48,564 nucleotides of DNA, taken from NCBI GenBank assembly GCA_964655225.1, contig CAZZMB010000014.1, forward strand, positions 1 to 48,564, given 5' to 3'. Shown here in pieces: positions 25,731 through 34,848 of the stretch. The notes beneath the pieces were generated by a model that saw only the letters and a program-made list of their open reading frames with translations, had not been told where the DNA came from and made no database searches. The stretch is from JAFMKE01 sp964655225. Its GTDB lineage: Bacteria; Bacteroidota; Bacteroidia; Chitinophagales; UBA8649. Position 1 is the first letter of the stretch. Every line of letters starts with the position of its first letter. A program made the position numbers and the translations under genes.

Positions 25731-27110
25731 ATGAATTATAATTTGGAACAGATGATGAAGGAGAAAAAAAACGTTGTAATTGCGGGAGCTGGATTGGTTG
25801 GCGCTATGTGGGCTTGTTATATGGCAAAGCGCGGACATCATGTGCGTGTATTTGAAAGACGTGGAGATATGAGAAAGCAAGAAGTGGCCGCTGGCCGATC
25901 GATAAACTTGGCTCTAAGCACGCGTGGGTGGAATGCTCTAGCAAAAATAGGAATGACCGAAACTCTCGAAAAAATAGCTATTCCCATGAACGGAAGAATG
26001 ATTCATCAAGAGGATGGTACTACAAATTTTCAAGCCTATGGGAAAGAAGGGCAAGCAATATATTCTATTTCTCGTGGTGATTTAAATATTGCCCTGATGA
26101 ATAAGGCTGACGCCAGTAAAAACGTAAGCTTCACTTTTTATGAAAGAACAACCGACTTAGATTTAAAAGAGAACCTTATTCATTTTCAAAATACAAAAAC
26201 CGGCAGCGAAAGCACCGTCTCTCCAGATTTAATTTTTGGTGCCGATGGCGCTTTCTCTGCGGTGCGCTCTGCCCTGCAAAAAACCAATATGTTCAATTAC
26301 TCTCAACAATACTTAGAGCATGGGTACAAAGAGCTGACAATTCCTGCTGACAAAAACAATAAACATCGCTTGGATAAAAATGCCTTGCATATATGGCCGA
26401 GAAAAAGCTTTATGCTAATTGCGCTACCAAATTTAGATGGAAGTTTTACTGTCACATTGTTTCTTAAGTTTAAAGGTGTAGATGGTTTTGATGATTTAGA
26501 TACCGAAGACAAAATCACTTCATTTTTTACAAAATATTTTCCATCCGCGATCAAGCATATGCCAGATTTAATTAAGGATTTTCATGAAAACCCGTCTTCT
26601 TCTCTAGTTACTGTTCGCTGTAGCCCTTGGCATCATAAAAATGTATGTCTTATGGGCGATTCCGCTCATGCAATTGTGCCTTTTTATGGTCAGGGCATGA
26701 ATGCTGCTTTTGAAGACTGCTTTGTTTTAAATGAGATAATTGATCGACACGATTTAGACGATTGGAGCTCAGTGCTAGAAGAATATACTCAAGATCACGC
26801 CAAAGATGGTGCTGCTATTGCAGAGCTTGCACTAAGAAATTTTATTGAAATGCGTGACGCGACAGCAGATGATAAATTTCTACTGCGTAAAAAGTTAGAA
26901 TTACACCTTATGAAAACCTTTCCTGGAAGATATTTATCGCAATATCAAATGGTTACCTTCTCTAATATTCCATATAGTACAGCCTTATCGAAAGGGGACA
27001 CCCAAACAGCTTTTGCTGAACATCTAATTGGCGAATTCCCAGAACCTTCCTCTTGGACAGATCCCGTTTTTATTAAAAAAGTAGAAAAGTGGCTAAACCA
27101 AACACCTTAA
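25731..27110 (+). CDS. kmo: Kynurenine 3-monooxygenase
   Basis: FAD- and NADPH-dependent hydroxylation of kynurenine to 3-hydroxykynurenine, in tryptophan breakdown and de novo NAD synthesis. The 459-aa product has the FAD motif VVIAGAGLVGAMWA, the KMO signature ERRGDMRKQEVAAGRSINLALSTRG (split across residues about 42-66), and GDSAHAIVPFYGQGMNAAFED-type FAD-binding near 310. The C-terminus lacks an evident membrane anchor. A -7-like TATATTGG lies 1 nt before the ATG; Met8 or Met9 are alternative starts. The other kynurenine-pathway genes are not in this window. Its TAA is directly followed by the recJ ATG. Confidence 0.93.
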   Translation: MNYNLEQMMKEKKNVVIAGAGLVGAMWACYMAKRGHHVRVFERRGDMRKQEVAAGRSINLALSTRGWNALAKIGMTETLEKIAIPMNGRMIHQEDGTTNFQAYGKEGQAIYSISRGDLNIALMNKADASKNVSFTFYERTTDLDLKENLIHFQNTKTGSESTVSPDLIFGADGAFSAVRSALQKTNMFNYSQQYLEHGYKELTIPADKNNKHRLDKNALHIWPRKSFMLIALPNLDGSFTVTLFLKFKGVDGFDDLDTEDKITSFFTKYFPSAIKHMPDLIKDFHENPSSSLVTVRCSPWHHKNVCLMGDSAHAIVPFYGQGMNAAFEDCFVLNEIIDRHDLDDWSSVLEEYTQDHAKDGAAIAELALRNFIEMRDATADDKFLLRKKLELHLMKTFPGRYLSQYQMVTFSNIPYSTALSKGDTQTAFAEHLIGEFPEPSSWTDPVFIKKVEKWLNQTP

Positions 27111-28790
27111 ATGGACTACCAATGGACATATCAGTCTGCAGACCAGGGTGTAGTTGATGCATTGCATGATGAGTTAAAGATTAATTCTGTGCTGTGTGAG
27201 CTTCTCGTAAAACGAAAGATTGAGAGCTACGCAGCAGCGAAGTGTTTTTTTCGGCCAAGCCTTGATGAGTTGCACTCACCGTTTCTTATGGCTAACATGG
27301 AAAAAGCTTTAGCGCGTATTGAAAAGGCCATGAAAAATAAAGAAAAAATTCTTATTTATGGTGACTACGACGTCGATGGCACCACTTCAGTCTCTTTATG
27401 CTATCTATTTTTTAAACAGTTTTACGCGAAGTTAGACTATTATGTTCCGGATAGAAGTAAGGAAGGGTATGGTATTTCCATGGATGGCGTCGACTATGCA
27501 GCATCCAATCAGTGCACCTTAATCATTGCCTTAGATTGCGGTATCAAAGCACTAGATAAGGTTGATTACGCCAATGAACGAAAAATTGATTTTATCATTT
27601 GTGACCACCACACCCCCGGCGCCGAATTGCCAAAAGCACACGCTATATTAAATCCCAAACAACAAGAATGCGCATATCCTTACAAAGATTTATCGGGTTG
27701 TGGTATTGGTTTTAAGTTGTGTCAAGCATACGCAGAAAAGAACTTTATTAAAAAGGAAAAACTCTATCAATTTCTAGATTTGGTTTGTATTAGTATTGCT
27801 TGTGATATTGTTCCTATTACGGGAGAAAATCGGATATTGGCTAAGTTTGGTTTAGATCAACTGAACGAAAAACCCTCTTTAGGTGTAAAAAAGCTGGTTG
27901 CATTAATAGATCTTGGAAGCAAATTTACCATCGGCGATGTTGTTTTTAAGATTGGGCCCCGAATTAATGCCGCAGGAAGAATCGCCCACGCAAAAGCCGC
28001 CGTTCAAGTGTTGATTGGTGAAGAAGACGGAGTGGCTTTACAGTCCAACAACGAAGAGCGTCAGCAATTGGATAAAAGTATTACCGAAAGCGCCCTTACT
28101 CATTTAGATAGCGTAGAGAACGTCAAATTAGTCACTAATGTTTTGTTTAACCCCTCCTGGCATAAAGGTGTTGTGGGAATTGTTGCTTCACGGATAATAG
28201 AACATCATTATAAGCCCACGGTCGTGCTCTGTGAAAGTAATGGAAATTTAACTGGATCTGCGCGTTCAGTAAAGGGGTTTAATATTTATGAGCCCTTAGA
28301 AGCTTGCTCAGATTTAATGATAAGTTTTGGGGGACACGCTTATGCTGCAGGGCTTTCGCTTCCGGCAGAAAACCTTGAGGAGTTTAAGCGCCGATTTAAT
28401 GCAGAAGTTGCGCAACGGATAAATCCCGAAGACCTTGTCCCTAAAATATCCATTGATATGTTATTGAACATCTATGACATCACCCCATCATTTTATAAGA
28501 TTCTGGAACAATTTGCTCCTTTTGGACCAGAAAATATGCGGCCCGTTTTTGAAAGCCAGTCCCTATCCGATACGGGGTATAGTCGTATTGTCGGGGAAAA
28601 CCACTTGAAATTGCAATTAAAGGATGGTCAAGGAAATAGAATAAACGGAATTGCGTTTAGATTGGCAGATAAATTATCTTTGTTGAAAGAGGGTAAGGTT
28701 GATGTGTCTTATGTTTTGGATGAAAATCATTGGAATGGACGAACAAACATTGAAATTAATGTGAAGGACATTCGCAGAAGTCAAGTTTAA
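27111..28790 (+). CDS. recJ: Single-stranded-DNA-specific exonuclease RecJ
   Basis: 5'-3' exonuclease on single-stranded DNA used in recombination and mismatch repair. The 559-aa product has the DHH-family metal motifs YGDYDVDGTTS (motif I), ALDCGIK, CDHHTPG (motif III), and the DHHA1 domain with GSARSVKGFNIYEPL and FGGHAYAAGLSL. The final OB-type domain is present. The start codon touches the kmo stop and the gene ends 2 bp before lptB, so kmo-recJ-lptB form one tight transcription unit. Confidence 0.95.
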   Translation: MDYQWTYQSADQGVVDALHDELKINSVLCELLVKRKIESYAAAKCFFRPSLDELHSPFLMANMEKALARIEKAMKNKEKILIYGDYDVDGTTSVSLCYLFFKQFYAKLDYYVPDRSKEGYGISMDGVDYAASNQCTLIIALDCGIKALDKVDYANERKIDFIICDHHTPGAELPKAHAILNPKQQECAYPYKDLSGCGIGFKLCQAYAEKNFIKKEKLYQFLDLVCISIACDIVPITGENRILAKFGLDQLNEKPSLGVKKLVALIDLGSKFTIGDVVFKIGPRINAAGRIAHAKAAVQVLIGEEDGVALQSNNEERQQLDKSITESALTHLDSVENVKLVTNVLFNPSWHKGVVGIVASRIIEHHYKPTVVLCESNGNLTGSARSVKGFNIYEPLEACSDLMISFGGHAYAAGLSLPAENLEEFKRRFNAEVAQRINPEDLVPKISIDMLLNIYDITPSFYKILEQFAPFGPENMRPVFESQSLSDTGYSRIVGENHLKLQLKDGQGNRINGIAFRLADKLSLLKEGKVDVSYVLDENHWNGRTNIEINVKDIRRSQV

Positions 28791-28792
28791 AA

Positions 28793-29533
28793 ATGAAGTT
28801 ACGGGCAGAAAAAATTGAAAAGAGTTATAAAAGTCGAACCGTCGTTAAGGGTATTTCTTTTGAAGTGAAGCAAGGCGAAGTTGTAGGTTTGTTGGGCCCC
28901 AATGGTGCGGGAAAAACTACCTCATTTTACATGGTGGTCGGCTTAATTAACCCAGATGATGGAAACGTGTTCTTAGGGGAAGACAACATTACGAAGCTTC
29001 CCATGTACAAAAGAGCTAAGCAGGGCATCGGCTACCTTCCTCAAGAAGCGTCTGTTTTTCGCGACCTAAGTGTTGAAGACAATATTCGTGCTATTCTTGA
29101 ATTCACTCCGCTAAGCAAAAGCGAACAACAAGCGCGTTTAGAAGAATTGCTTGGTGAGTTTGGACTGCAGCATGTTAGAAAAAGTAAAGGAGGTGTTTTG
29201 AGTGGCGGGGAAAGGCGACGAACCGAAATTGCAAGAGGGCTAGCCACTTCTCCAAAATTTATATTGCTGGATGAGCCGTTTGCGGGAATTGACCCCATTG
29301 CAGTTGAAGACATTCAAAAAATTATTGTCAAATTAAAAAGAAAAAATATTGGTGTTTTAATCACAGACCACAATGTTCAAGAAACACTGTCAATTACAGA
29401 CCGCGCTTATCTGCTTTTTGAAGGAGCTATTATCAAAACTGGGACAGCTGAAGACTTAGCCGCAGACGAGCAAGTAAGGCGAGTGTATTTAGGTGAAAAT
29501 TTTGAACTTAAAAAATCTAAGCTACATGAATAA
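28793..29533 (+). CDS. lptB: LPS export ABC transporter ATP-binding protein LptB
   Basis: ATPase of the LptB2FG complex that extracts lipopolysaccharide from the inner membrane. The 246-aa product has Walker A GPNGAGKTTSF, the Q-loop GIGYLPQEASVFRDLSVEDN stretch characteristic of LptB, signature LSGGERRRTEIARGLA, Walker B FILLDEPFAGIDP and the H-loop ITDHNV. Length is normal. LptF/LptG are not next to it here. It overlaps the end region of the following lipoprotein gene by 8 nt. Confidence 0.95.
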   Translation: MKLRAEKIEKSYKSRTVVKGISFEVKQGEVVGLLGPNGAGKTTSFYMVVGLINPDDGNVFLGEDNITKLPMYKRAKQGIGYLPQEASVFRDLSVEDNIRAILEFTPLSKSEQQARLEELLGEFGLQHVRKSKGGVLSGGERRRTEIARGLATSPKFILLDEPFAGIDPIAVEDIQKIIVKLKRKNIGVLITDHNVQETLSITDRAYLLFEGAIIKTGTAEDLAADEQVRRVYLGENFELKKSKLHE

Positions 29534-30182
29534 ATTACATCTATTTTTGGTGGCCTCTCTCGCACTAATTTTATCCACGTCTTGCACTATTGAACAGACT
29601 ATTGATTACCGAGCTGACATGTCGGGAAACAATAAAGTCATCATTAAATACGGTGGTGTATTGGAGCAAATGAGTGGTTTGGTGGGCGATAGCACTGGCT
29701 TTGACGAAGAAATGGACATGAGTGAGTTTATGGGGTCGCTTAAGGAGACTTTTACTGGTATTTCTGGTATTAGTAATACTGAAGTAATTAATAAAGTAGA
29801 AGAAAAAACAATGAGTTTCTCTTTTGATTTTAAAGATAGTAAAGCGCTAAACTTAGCGATGGTAGAATACTTGGAGGACGAAGCCAGCCCAGGCAAGAAA
29901 AGGAAAGCGCCCAAGAACTATAAAACAAAAAAGAAGGCGCTCATCTTAAGTTTTGATCAAGAAGATTTAGGAAGCTTGTCGGAGGGTTTAGGAGACCCAT
30001 CAATGGCGGCTATGTTGGGTCTGTTTGATTACTCGTTGACAGTCGTGCTACCTAGGTCTATAAAAAGTGTAAGCAACCCATTATATGTGGTTTCAGAAGA
30101 TAGAAAATCTTTAAGTGTGGAGCTTAGTTTTGAAGACCTAAGTAGTGGAAGCGAAGATTTATCGGTAAAAATCAAATGGTAG
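29526..30182 (+). CDS. Putative lipoprotein, unknown function
   Basis: The 218-aa product has a lipoprotein signal peptide (MNKLHLFLVASLALILSTSC) with Cys20, followed by TIEQTIDYRADMSGN. The mature part is rich in Ser, Glu, Asp and Lys. It resembles, in this opening pattern and in the C-terminal beta-rich part (YSLTVVLPRSIKSVSNP), the many LppM-like/DUF3153-type lipoproteins with an f(s)tE...y..dgsg start, but I cannot name the family firmly. ATG 29526 was chosen over 29493 because it starts the signal peptide cleanly and reduces the overlap with lptB. It is followed 1 nt later by the next gene. Confidence 0.75.
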   Translation: MNKLHLFLVASLALILSTSCTIEQTIDYRADMSGNNKVIIKYGGVLEQMSGLVGDSTGFDEEMDMSEFMGSLKETFTGISGISNTEVINKVEEKTMSFSFDFKDSKALNLAMVEYLEDEASPGKKRKAPKNYKTKKKALILSFDQEDLGSLSEGLGDPSMAAMLGLFDYSLTVVLPRSIKSVSNPLYVVSEDRKSLSVELSFEDLSSGSEDLSVKIKW

Positions 30183-30183
30183 A

Positions 30184-31200
30184 ATGTCTGATAACTTACA
30201 AAAGAAGCCAACTTATCTGATAAAGCCATCCTTATACAAATACTTAGAAAACCATTCTCGCGCCATTCAACTTCCTTTAGCATATGGGGATTTATTGAAA
30301 TTCTCTCAAAGCGTTAGTGTTTATGACCATTTAGGGAACGACACCCTCTGGGAAACTGTGGTTTATAATCCCAACCTAATTCAGGAAATCCACGAAGGCC
30401 TTAAGCTTATTTACGCACTCTTAAAAACCGATGGGGAAATAAAGGGCCTAAAACATCTCGCTGTAGACAAAATTGACTATTGTACCTTTGGAAACACAAA
30501 ACCCTTTCGTGTTAAAATCATCAACAACATCAATGATAACCATGATTATTTTTATGTTAAGCAAGCAGATGCTTCACGTATATTTGGTTTAGAGCTTGAA
30601 GAAATTCTCTCACCCAACAAAGTTGTTTATTTGGTGTATGAAAGCACCTTAATTGAAGAGCACATCGTCGGTATTCCTGGGGATCAATTTTTACAAAACA
30701 ATCTTATTGAATCTGGGCACAACGAAGTGCGATTAGCAAAAGAGTTTGTTAAGTTTAATGAGCGTTGTTATCGCAGGCTATTGGGCGACATGCGCGCCTA
30801 TAATTTTATCATAGATGTTACTCCTGATTTTGATCAAATTCAATATCGCCTGCGTGCTATAGACTTTGACCAACAGAGTTATGAAGGTCGCCGTAGCTTT
30901 TATATGCCTCATTACTTTAAAGAAAATAAACCCTATGTCAATTTAGGGCTTAAATATTTAACTTGGGAGTCTGTGGCGCAATATCAAAAAGAAGAACGCT
31001 TTTCAATAGTCCGACGAATTAACAACGATAAACCAAAACTTAAAGAACTGTTAAGTAGTATGAAAAAACATCAATTAAGTACTACAAAAAAGCTTAACAC
31101 ATTAAAAGCAGAAATTGCACGAAAAGAAAAATCTGAGAAGTTTAATAACTGCTCATCAATGGGGGCAATCGTCGAAAAGCTCTTGCTAGATTTAATTTGA
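30184..31200 (+). CDS. Unrecognised protein with protein-kinase-like motifs
   Basis: Not recognised as a named family. In the 338-aa product I see the layout of a kinase-like fold: a lysine in a strand (YFYVKQAD, Lys126), an acidic helix (GLELEEIL, 135-142), a hinge-like LIEEHIVGIPGDQF (156-169), a catalytic-loop-like LGDMRAYNFIID with Asp202 and Asn207 in D-x4-N spacing, then RAIDFDQ with Asp227 in the place of the metal-binding Asp. No glycine-rich loop is obvious upstream. The C-terminus is Lys-rich and helical. It is the last gene of the kmo-recJ-lptB-lipoprotein run, 1 nt after the lipoprotein stop. The kinase reading is my inference. Confidence 0.6.
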   Translation: MSDNLQKKPTYLIKPSLYKYLENHSRAIQLPLAYGDLLKFSQSVSVYDHLGNDTLWETVVYNPNLIQEIHEGLKLIYALLKTDGEIKGLKHLAVDKIDYCTFGNTKPFRVKIINNINDNHDYFYVKQADASRIFGLELEEILSPNKVVYLVYESTLIEEHIVGIPGDQFLQNNLIESGHNEVRLAKEFVKFNERCYRRLLGDMRAYNFIIDVTPDFDQIQYRLRAIDFDQQSYEGRRSFYMPHYFKENKPYVNLGLKYLTWESVAQYQKEERFSIVRRINNDKPKLKELLSSMKKHQLSTTKKLNTLKAEIARKEKSEKFNNCSSMGAIVEKLLLDLI

Positions 31201-31251
31201 TGCTTTAACGCGCTACCTCTCTTTGTGAATTATTTTCTCAGATACCCGGTA

Positions 31252-32697
31252 CTAATTTCCACTTTCTCTAACAGTAGACACCTTGACAGTGTTGGTTCTG
31301 CCTTGGCGGGTTAAGGGCATGCTCGCTGTATTTACAACCATATCTCCAATACTTAGGTGTTTATGTTCCTTTAGAACTTCAATCACATCGTTTATAGTAT
31401 CATCTGTTCCTCCAAAGCCTTTATAATAAAACGCCCTTACTCCCCAAAACAAGTTAAGTGTGGGTAATAACTTTTCATTATCTGTAAAAATAAATATTTG
31501 CGCTTTAGGTCGATAACTACTAACCATAAAAGCGGTATAACCAGACCTTGTCATTCCCACAATTGCCCTTGCCCCAACTTCTTTAGAAATTTTACATGCA
31601 TTATAACACACTGCGTCTGAAATGTAGGTTGCTGATTTGGGGTTGGCTACTAAGTTTTTGTCGTAAATCAGTTCCGATTTCTCTACGTTACTAAGTATCC
31701 GCTGCATGGTTTGAATGACCCTTACAGGGTAGCTACCCACCGATGTTTCTCCGCTCAACATTACCGCGTCAGCACCATCGATTACCGCATTAGCTACGTC
31801 ATTAATTTCTGCTCTTGTGGCCACGGGGTTGTCAATCATACTTTCCATCATTTGTGTAGCCACAATAACCGGCTTAGCGGCAAGTATACATTTTTTAATG
31901 ATGCTTTTCTGGACTAAAGGAACGTGCTCTTGCGGAATCTCAACCCCTAAATCTCCTCTCGCGACCATTATTGCGTCGGTGGCCTCTAATATGCTGTCAA
32001 TGTTTTTAACGGCCTCAGGTTTTTCAATTTTCGCTATTATTTTAGTGTAACTCCTGTGCTCTCCAATAATTTCAGCCATCTCATTTACATCCTCTGCTTT
32101 CCGCACAAAACTTAAGGCAATCCAATTCGCTTCTTCTTTCAAGGCAAACTGAAGATCTTCCTTGTCTTTATCTGTAAGCGCTGGCGTTTTTAAATCACTA
32201 TCGGGTAGATTAACCCCCTTCTTTGAGGTCAGCTCTCCGCCATGAACAACCCTGGCCTTAATCTCATTCTTATCTGAATTTAAAACACTTAACTCAACTC
32301 TGCCATCATTAATCAAAATTCGATCAAGGGGTTTAACCTCTTTAGACAGCCCCTTATAGCTAATGTATAATCTATCTTTCGTAGAAACTGCAGGAATGTC
32401 CGTTATTTGAACCGTTGAGTTTGGCTCCAAAACTAAAGAGCCCTCAACCTCTCCAAGACGAATTTTTGGTCCTTGCATATCCGCTAGGATGGCTATATTA
32501 AGGCCATACTCTTTATTTATGCTTTTAACTAAATCGAAGCCCTTTTTGTGTTCTTCGTAGCTGCCATGAGAAAAATTAAAGCGTATAACATCCACTCCTG
32601 CTGTTACTATTTCTAACAATATTTTTCTTGTGCTAATTGCCGGCCCAAAGGTCGCAATCATTTTTGCCTTGTTTACTGGTATATTCATGTTCTTCAT
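31252..32697 (-). CDS. pyk: Pyruvate kinase
   Basis: Last step of glycolysis: phosphoenolpyruvate plus ADP to pyruvate plus ATP. The 481-aa product has the start KMIATFGPAIST, the substrate-site stretches IRFNFSHGSYEEH and ADMQGPKIRLG, the PK signature IAKIEKPEAVKNID with the catalytic Lys, MVARGDLGVEIP, and MLSGETSVGSYPV. The C-terminal allosteric-type domain is present. ATG 32697 or the ATG three codons later are both possible; two -7-like boxes (TAATTTTG and TAGTTTTG on the minus strand) lie just upstream. Confidence 0.96.
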   Translation of the reverse strand: MKNMNIPVNKAKMIATFGPAISTRKILLEIVTAGVDVIRFNFSHGSYEEHKKGFDLVKSINKEYGLNIAILADMQGPKIRLGEVEGSLVLEPNSTVQITDIPAVSTKDRLYISYKGLSKEVKPLDRILINDGRVELSVLNSDKNEIKARVVHGGELTSKKGVNLPDSDLKTPALTDKDKEDLQFALKEEANWIALSFVRKAEDVNEMAEIIGEHRSYTKIIAKIEKPEAVKNIDSILEATDAIMVARGDLGVEIPQEHVPLVQKSIIKKCILAAKPVIVATQMMESMIDNPVATRAEINDVANAVIDGADAVMLSGETSVGSYPVRVIQTMQRILSNVEKSELIYDKNLVANPKSATYISDAVCYNACKISKEVGARAIVGMTRSGYTAFMVSSYRPKAQIFIFTDNEKLLPTLNLFWGVRAFYYKGFGGTDDTINDVIEVLKEHKHLSIGDMVVNTASMPLTRQGRTNTVKVSTVRESGN

Positions 32698-32717
32698 AGC
32701 AAGGCAAAACTACAAAA

Positions 32718-33146
32718 TTAAAAGTCATTTTCTATACGTTTTTGCTCGGCAGGAGTTAGATAGTGTATTTCTAACGCTAACTGGACGTCTTTTATGTTTT
32801 TTATCCGTTCATAAAATGAACCAGTATCTATTGTTTCTTCGTCTATAGTCTTCACTATCAGTAAAAAATCAAAGTTTTTTAAGGATTTTAAATAAAGCTT
32901 CCCTAGTTGTTTATTTTGAACTAAGAAATATTCAAACTCACTTTTATCATCTAGGTAGTAATATTTACAAAAACTATTTGCACTTTCCTTTGACTTGTTT
33001 TCGCTTATCAAGTCCTCGTCTCGTTCTAGGTTTAAGTGAAGGTGTTGATTGACATAAAAGGATATTCTATAGTCCTTTAGCACACTTGCTACGGCAATTA
33101 TATAATGATTTACCTTGGGTTGATATGTGATTTTTTTGGTGGCCAA
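32718..33146 (-). CDS. IPExxxVDY family protein
   Basis: Small Bacteroidota-specific protein of unknown function that usually sits next to pyk, as here (20 bp upstream). The family pattern is visible as HYIIAVASVLKDYRISFYVNQHLHLNLER and YLVQNK-like FEYFLVQNKQL, though the name-giving IPE..VDY block is degenerate (LALEIHYL region). I chose TTG at 33146 (142 aa, reading as MATKK...), because that is where relatives begin and a -7 box TTAATTTG (33163-33156) lies just upstream. A longer reading from ATG 33185 would run through that promoter. Confidence 0.7.
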   Translation of the reverse strand: MATKKITYQPKVNHYIIAVASVLKDYRISFYVNQHLHLNLERDEDLISENKSKESANSFCKYYYLDDKSEFEYFLVQNKQLGKLYLKSLKNFDFLLIVKTIDEETIDTGSFYERIKNIKDVQLALEIHYLTPAEQKRIENDF

Positions 33147-33155
33147 AACTCCATG

Positions 33156-33163
33156 CAAATTAA
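33156..33163 (-). promoter_or_regulatory. -7-like promoter box of the IPExxxVDY gene
   Basis: Minus strand TTAATTTG (7 of 8 to TAnnTTTG), 9 nt before the proposed TTG start. Confidence 0.4.
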
Positions 33164-33189
33164 TACAATTAGTGATTGGAAACAAAAAA

Positions 33190-33221
33190 TTGCGTGAATT
33201 GATAAAATAAACTTAAATTTG
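33190..33221 (+). promoter_or_regulatory. Promoter of acpP-fabF
   Basis: -33 TTG (33190-33192), 21-nt spacer, -7 TAAATTTG (33214-33221). The acpP ATG is 26 nt further on. Confidence 0.6.
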
Positions 33222-33246
33222 CCGGAGTTAACCAAACAAAATAAAA

Positions 33247-33480
33247 ATGTCTAACGTACAAGAAAAAATAACTAAAATTATAGTTGATAAATTGGGTGTA
33301 GAAGAATCCGAAGTAACTAAAGAAGCTAGTTTTACAAATGATTTAGGAGCAGACTCATTAGATACTGTAGAATTGATTATGGAATTTGAAAAAGAATTTA
33401 ATCTCTCTATTCCCGATGAAAAAGCAGAAACTATCTCAACAGTTGGAGATGCTATAAAATATTTAGAAGAAAACGCCTAA
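33247..33480 (+). CDS. acpP: Acyl carrier protein
   Basis: Carries growing acyl chains on a 4'-phosphopantetheine arm in fatty acid synthesis. The 77-aa acidic four-helix product has the attachment site GADSLDTVELIM with Ser37. Length and charge are typical. It is followed 12 nt later by fabF. The pantetheine arm comes from CoA, whose synthesis enzymes CoaB/CoaC are also in this window. Confidence 0.97.
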   Translation: MSNVQEKITKIIVDKLGVEESEVTKEASFTNDLGADSLDTVELIMEFEKEFNLSIPDEKAETISTVGDAIKYLEENA

Positions 33481-33492
33481 GCTTTATACCTT

Positions 33493-34743
33493 ATGGAACT
33501 TAAAAGAGTAGTTGTTACAGGTATTGGAGCGCTTACTCCAATAGGAAACAATCTTGAGGAATATTGGAAAAATTTAGTAATGGGAGTCAGCGGTGCTGCT
33601 CCCATTACTCATTTTGACACCTCCGAGTTTAAGACTAAGTTTGCCTGTGAGCTGAAGAATTTTGACATCACCCAGCATCTTGATAGAAAAGAAGCTCGGC
33701 GAATGGACCCGTTTACACAGTATGCTATGGTTGCAGCGGATGAGGCCATTAAGGATGCGGGTTTGTTCGAAAATGAAACCGTTAACAAAGATCGTTTTGG
33801 GGTGATTTGGGGTAGCGGAATTGGTGGAATAAACGTTTTCCAACAAGAAATAGGTGGGTTTTTTACTGGAACGGGGACCCCTCGATTCAATCCCTTTTTT
33901 ATTCCAAAAATGATTATTGATATTGCTCCTGGGCATATTTCCATGCGACACGGATTAAGGGGTCCAAACTTTTCGGCTGTGTCTGCTTGCGCGTCATCTA
34001 CCAACGCAATGATTGATGCTTACAATTACATTCGTTTGGGTATGGCTGATTTATTTGTGACGGGTGGTTCAGAGGCCGCTATTTGCGAAGGTGGAATAGG
34101 TGGTTTTAATGCAATGAAGGCGCTATCTGAAAATAATGATAATTATGCCACGGCCTCCCGGCCATTTGACCTTACCCGAGATGGTTTTGTTATGGGTGAG
34201 GGCGCTGCTGGGCTTATTTTTGAAGAATACGAGCACGCAAAAGCTAGAGGAGCTAAAATATATTGTGAAATTGCAGGTGGTGGCATGAGTGCTGATGCGC
34301 ATCATTTAACCGCACCTCATCCTGAAGGTTTAGGGGCTCAAAACGTAATGATTAACGCGCTTAAAGATGCGCAGTTAAGGCCAGAAGAAATTGATTATAT
34401 AAACGTCCACGGAACATCTACACCTCTTGGAGATATCGCAGAAACCTTAGCTGTTAAGCATGTTTTTGGCGACCATGCATACAACTTAAATATCTCCTCC
34501 ACAAAGTCTATGACCGGACACCTCTTGGGTGCAGCTGGTGCGGTAGAGTCCATTGCTTGTATTATGGCTATTAAAGATGGTATCGTTCCTCCGACCATCA
34601 ACTTTAAAAATGCTGACGAAAACATCAATCAAAAACTAAACCTAACACTAAACAAGGCTCAAAAGCGTGAAGTTAACGTTGCTTTAAGTAATACTTTTGG
34701 TTTTGGTGGTCATAATGCGTCCGTGATCTTTAAAAAGATCTAA
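33493..34743 (+). CDS. fabF: 3-oxoacyl-ACP synthase II (KAS II)
   Basis: Condenses malonyl-ACP with acyl-ACP to lengthen fatty acids. The 416-aa product has the KAS catalytic triad: Cys166 in SACASSTNA, His about 304 in VHGTSTPLGD and His about 342 in MTGHLLGAAG, and the GFGGHNASVIF ending. It is transcribed with acpP. In most flavobacteria rnc (RNase III) follows fabF; here the next gene is a convergent acyl-CoA dehydrogenase. Confidence 0.97.
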   Translation: MELKRVVVTGIGALTPIGNNLEEYWKNLVMGVSGAAPITHFDTSEFKTKFACELKNFDITQHLDRKEARRMDPFTQYAMVAADEAIKDAGLFENETVNKDRFGVIWGSGIGGINVFQQEIGGFFTGTGTPRFNPFFIPKMIIDIAPGHISMRHGLRGPNFSAVSACASSTNAMIDAYNYIRLGMADLFVTGGSEAAICEGGIGGFNAMKALSENNDNYATASRPFDLTRDGFVMGEGAAGLIFEEYEHAKARGAKIYCEIAGGGMSADAHHLTAPHPEGLGAQNVMINALKDAQLRPEEIDYINVHGTSTPLGDIAETLAVKHVFGDHAYNLNISSTKSMTGHLLGAAGAVESIACIMAIKDGIVPPTINFKNADENINQKLNLTLNKAQKREVNVALSNTFGFGGHNASVIFKKI

Positions 34744-34848
34744 ACATTGACGTTTTTTATCTTCCAAAAGCAAAGAACCTACTTCTAAAATTTTTCTGGT
34801 ACTTAAAACATTCTAAAAGAACTTATAAATAGAAAGCGTCCCAACGAC

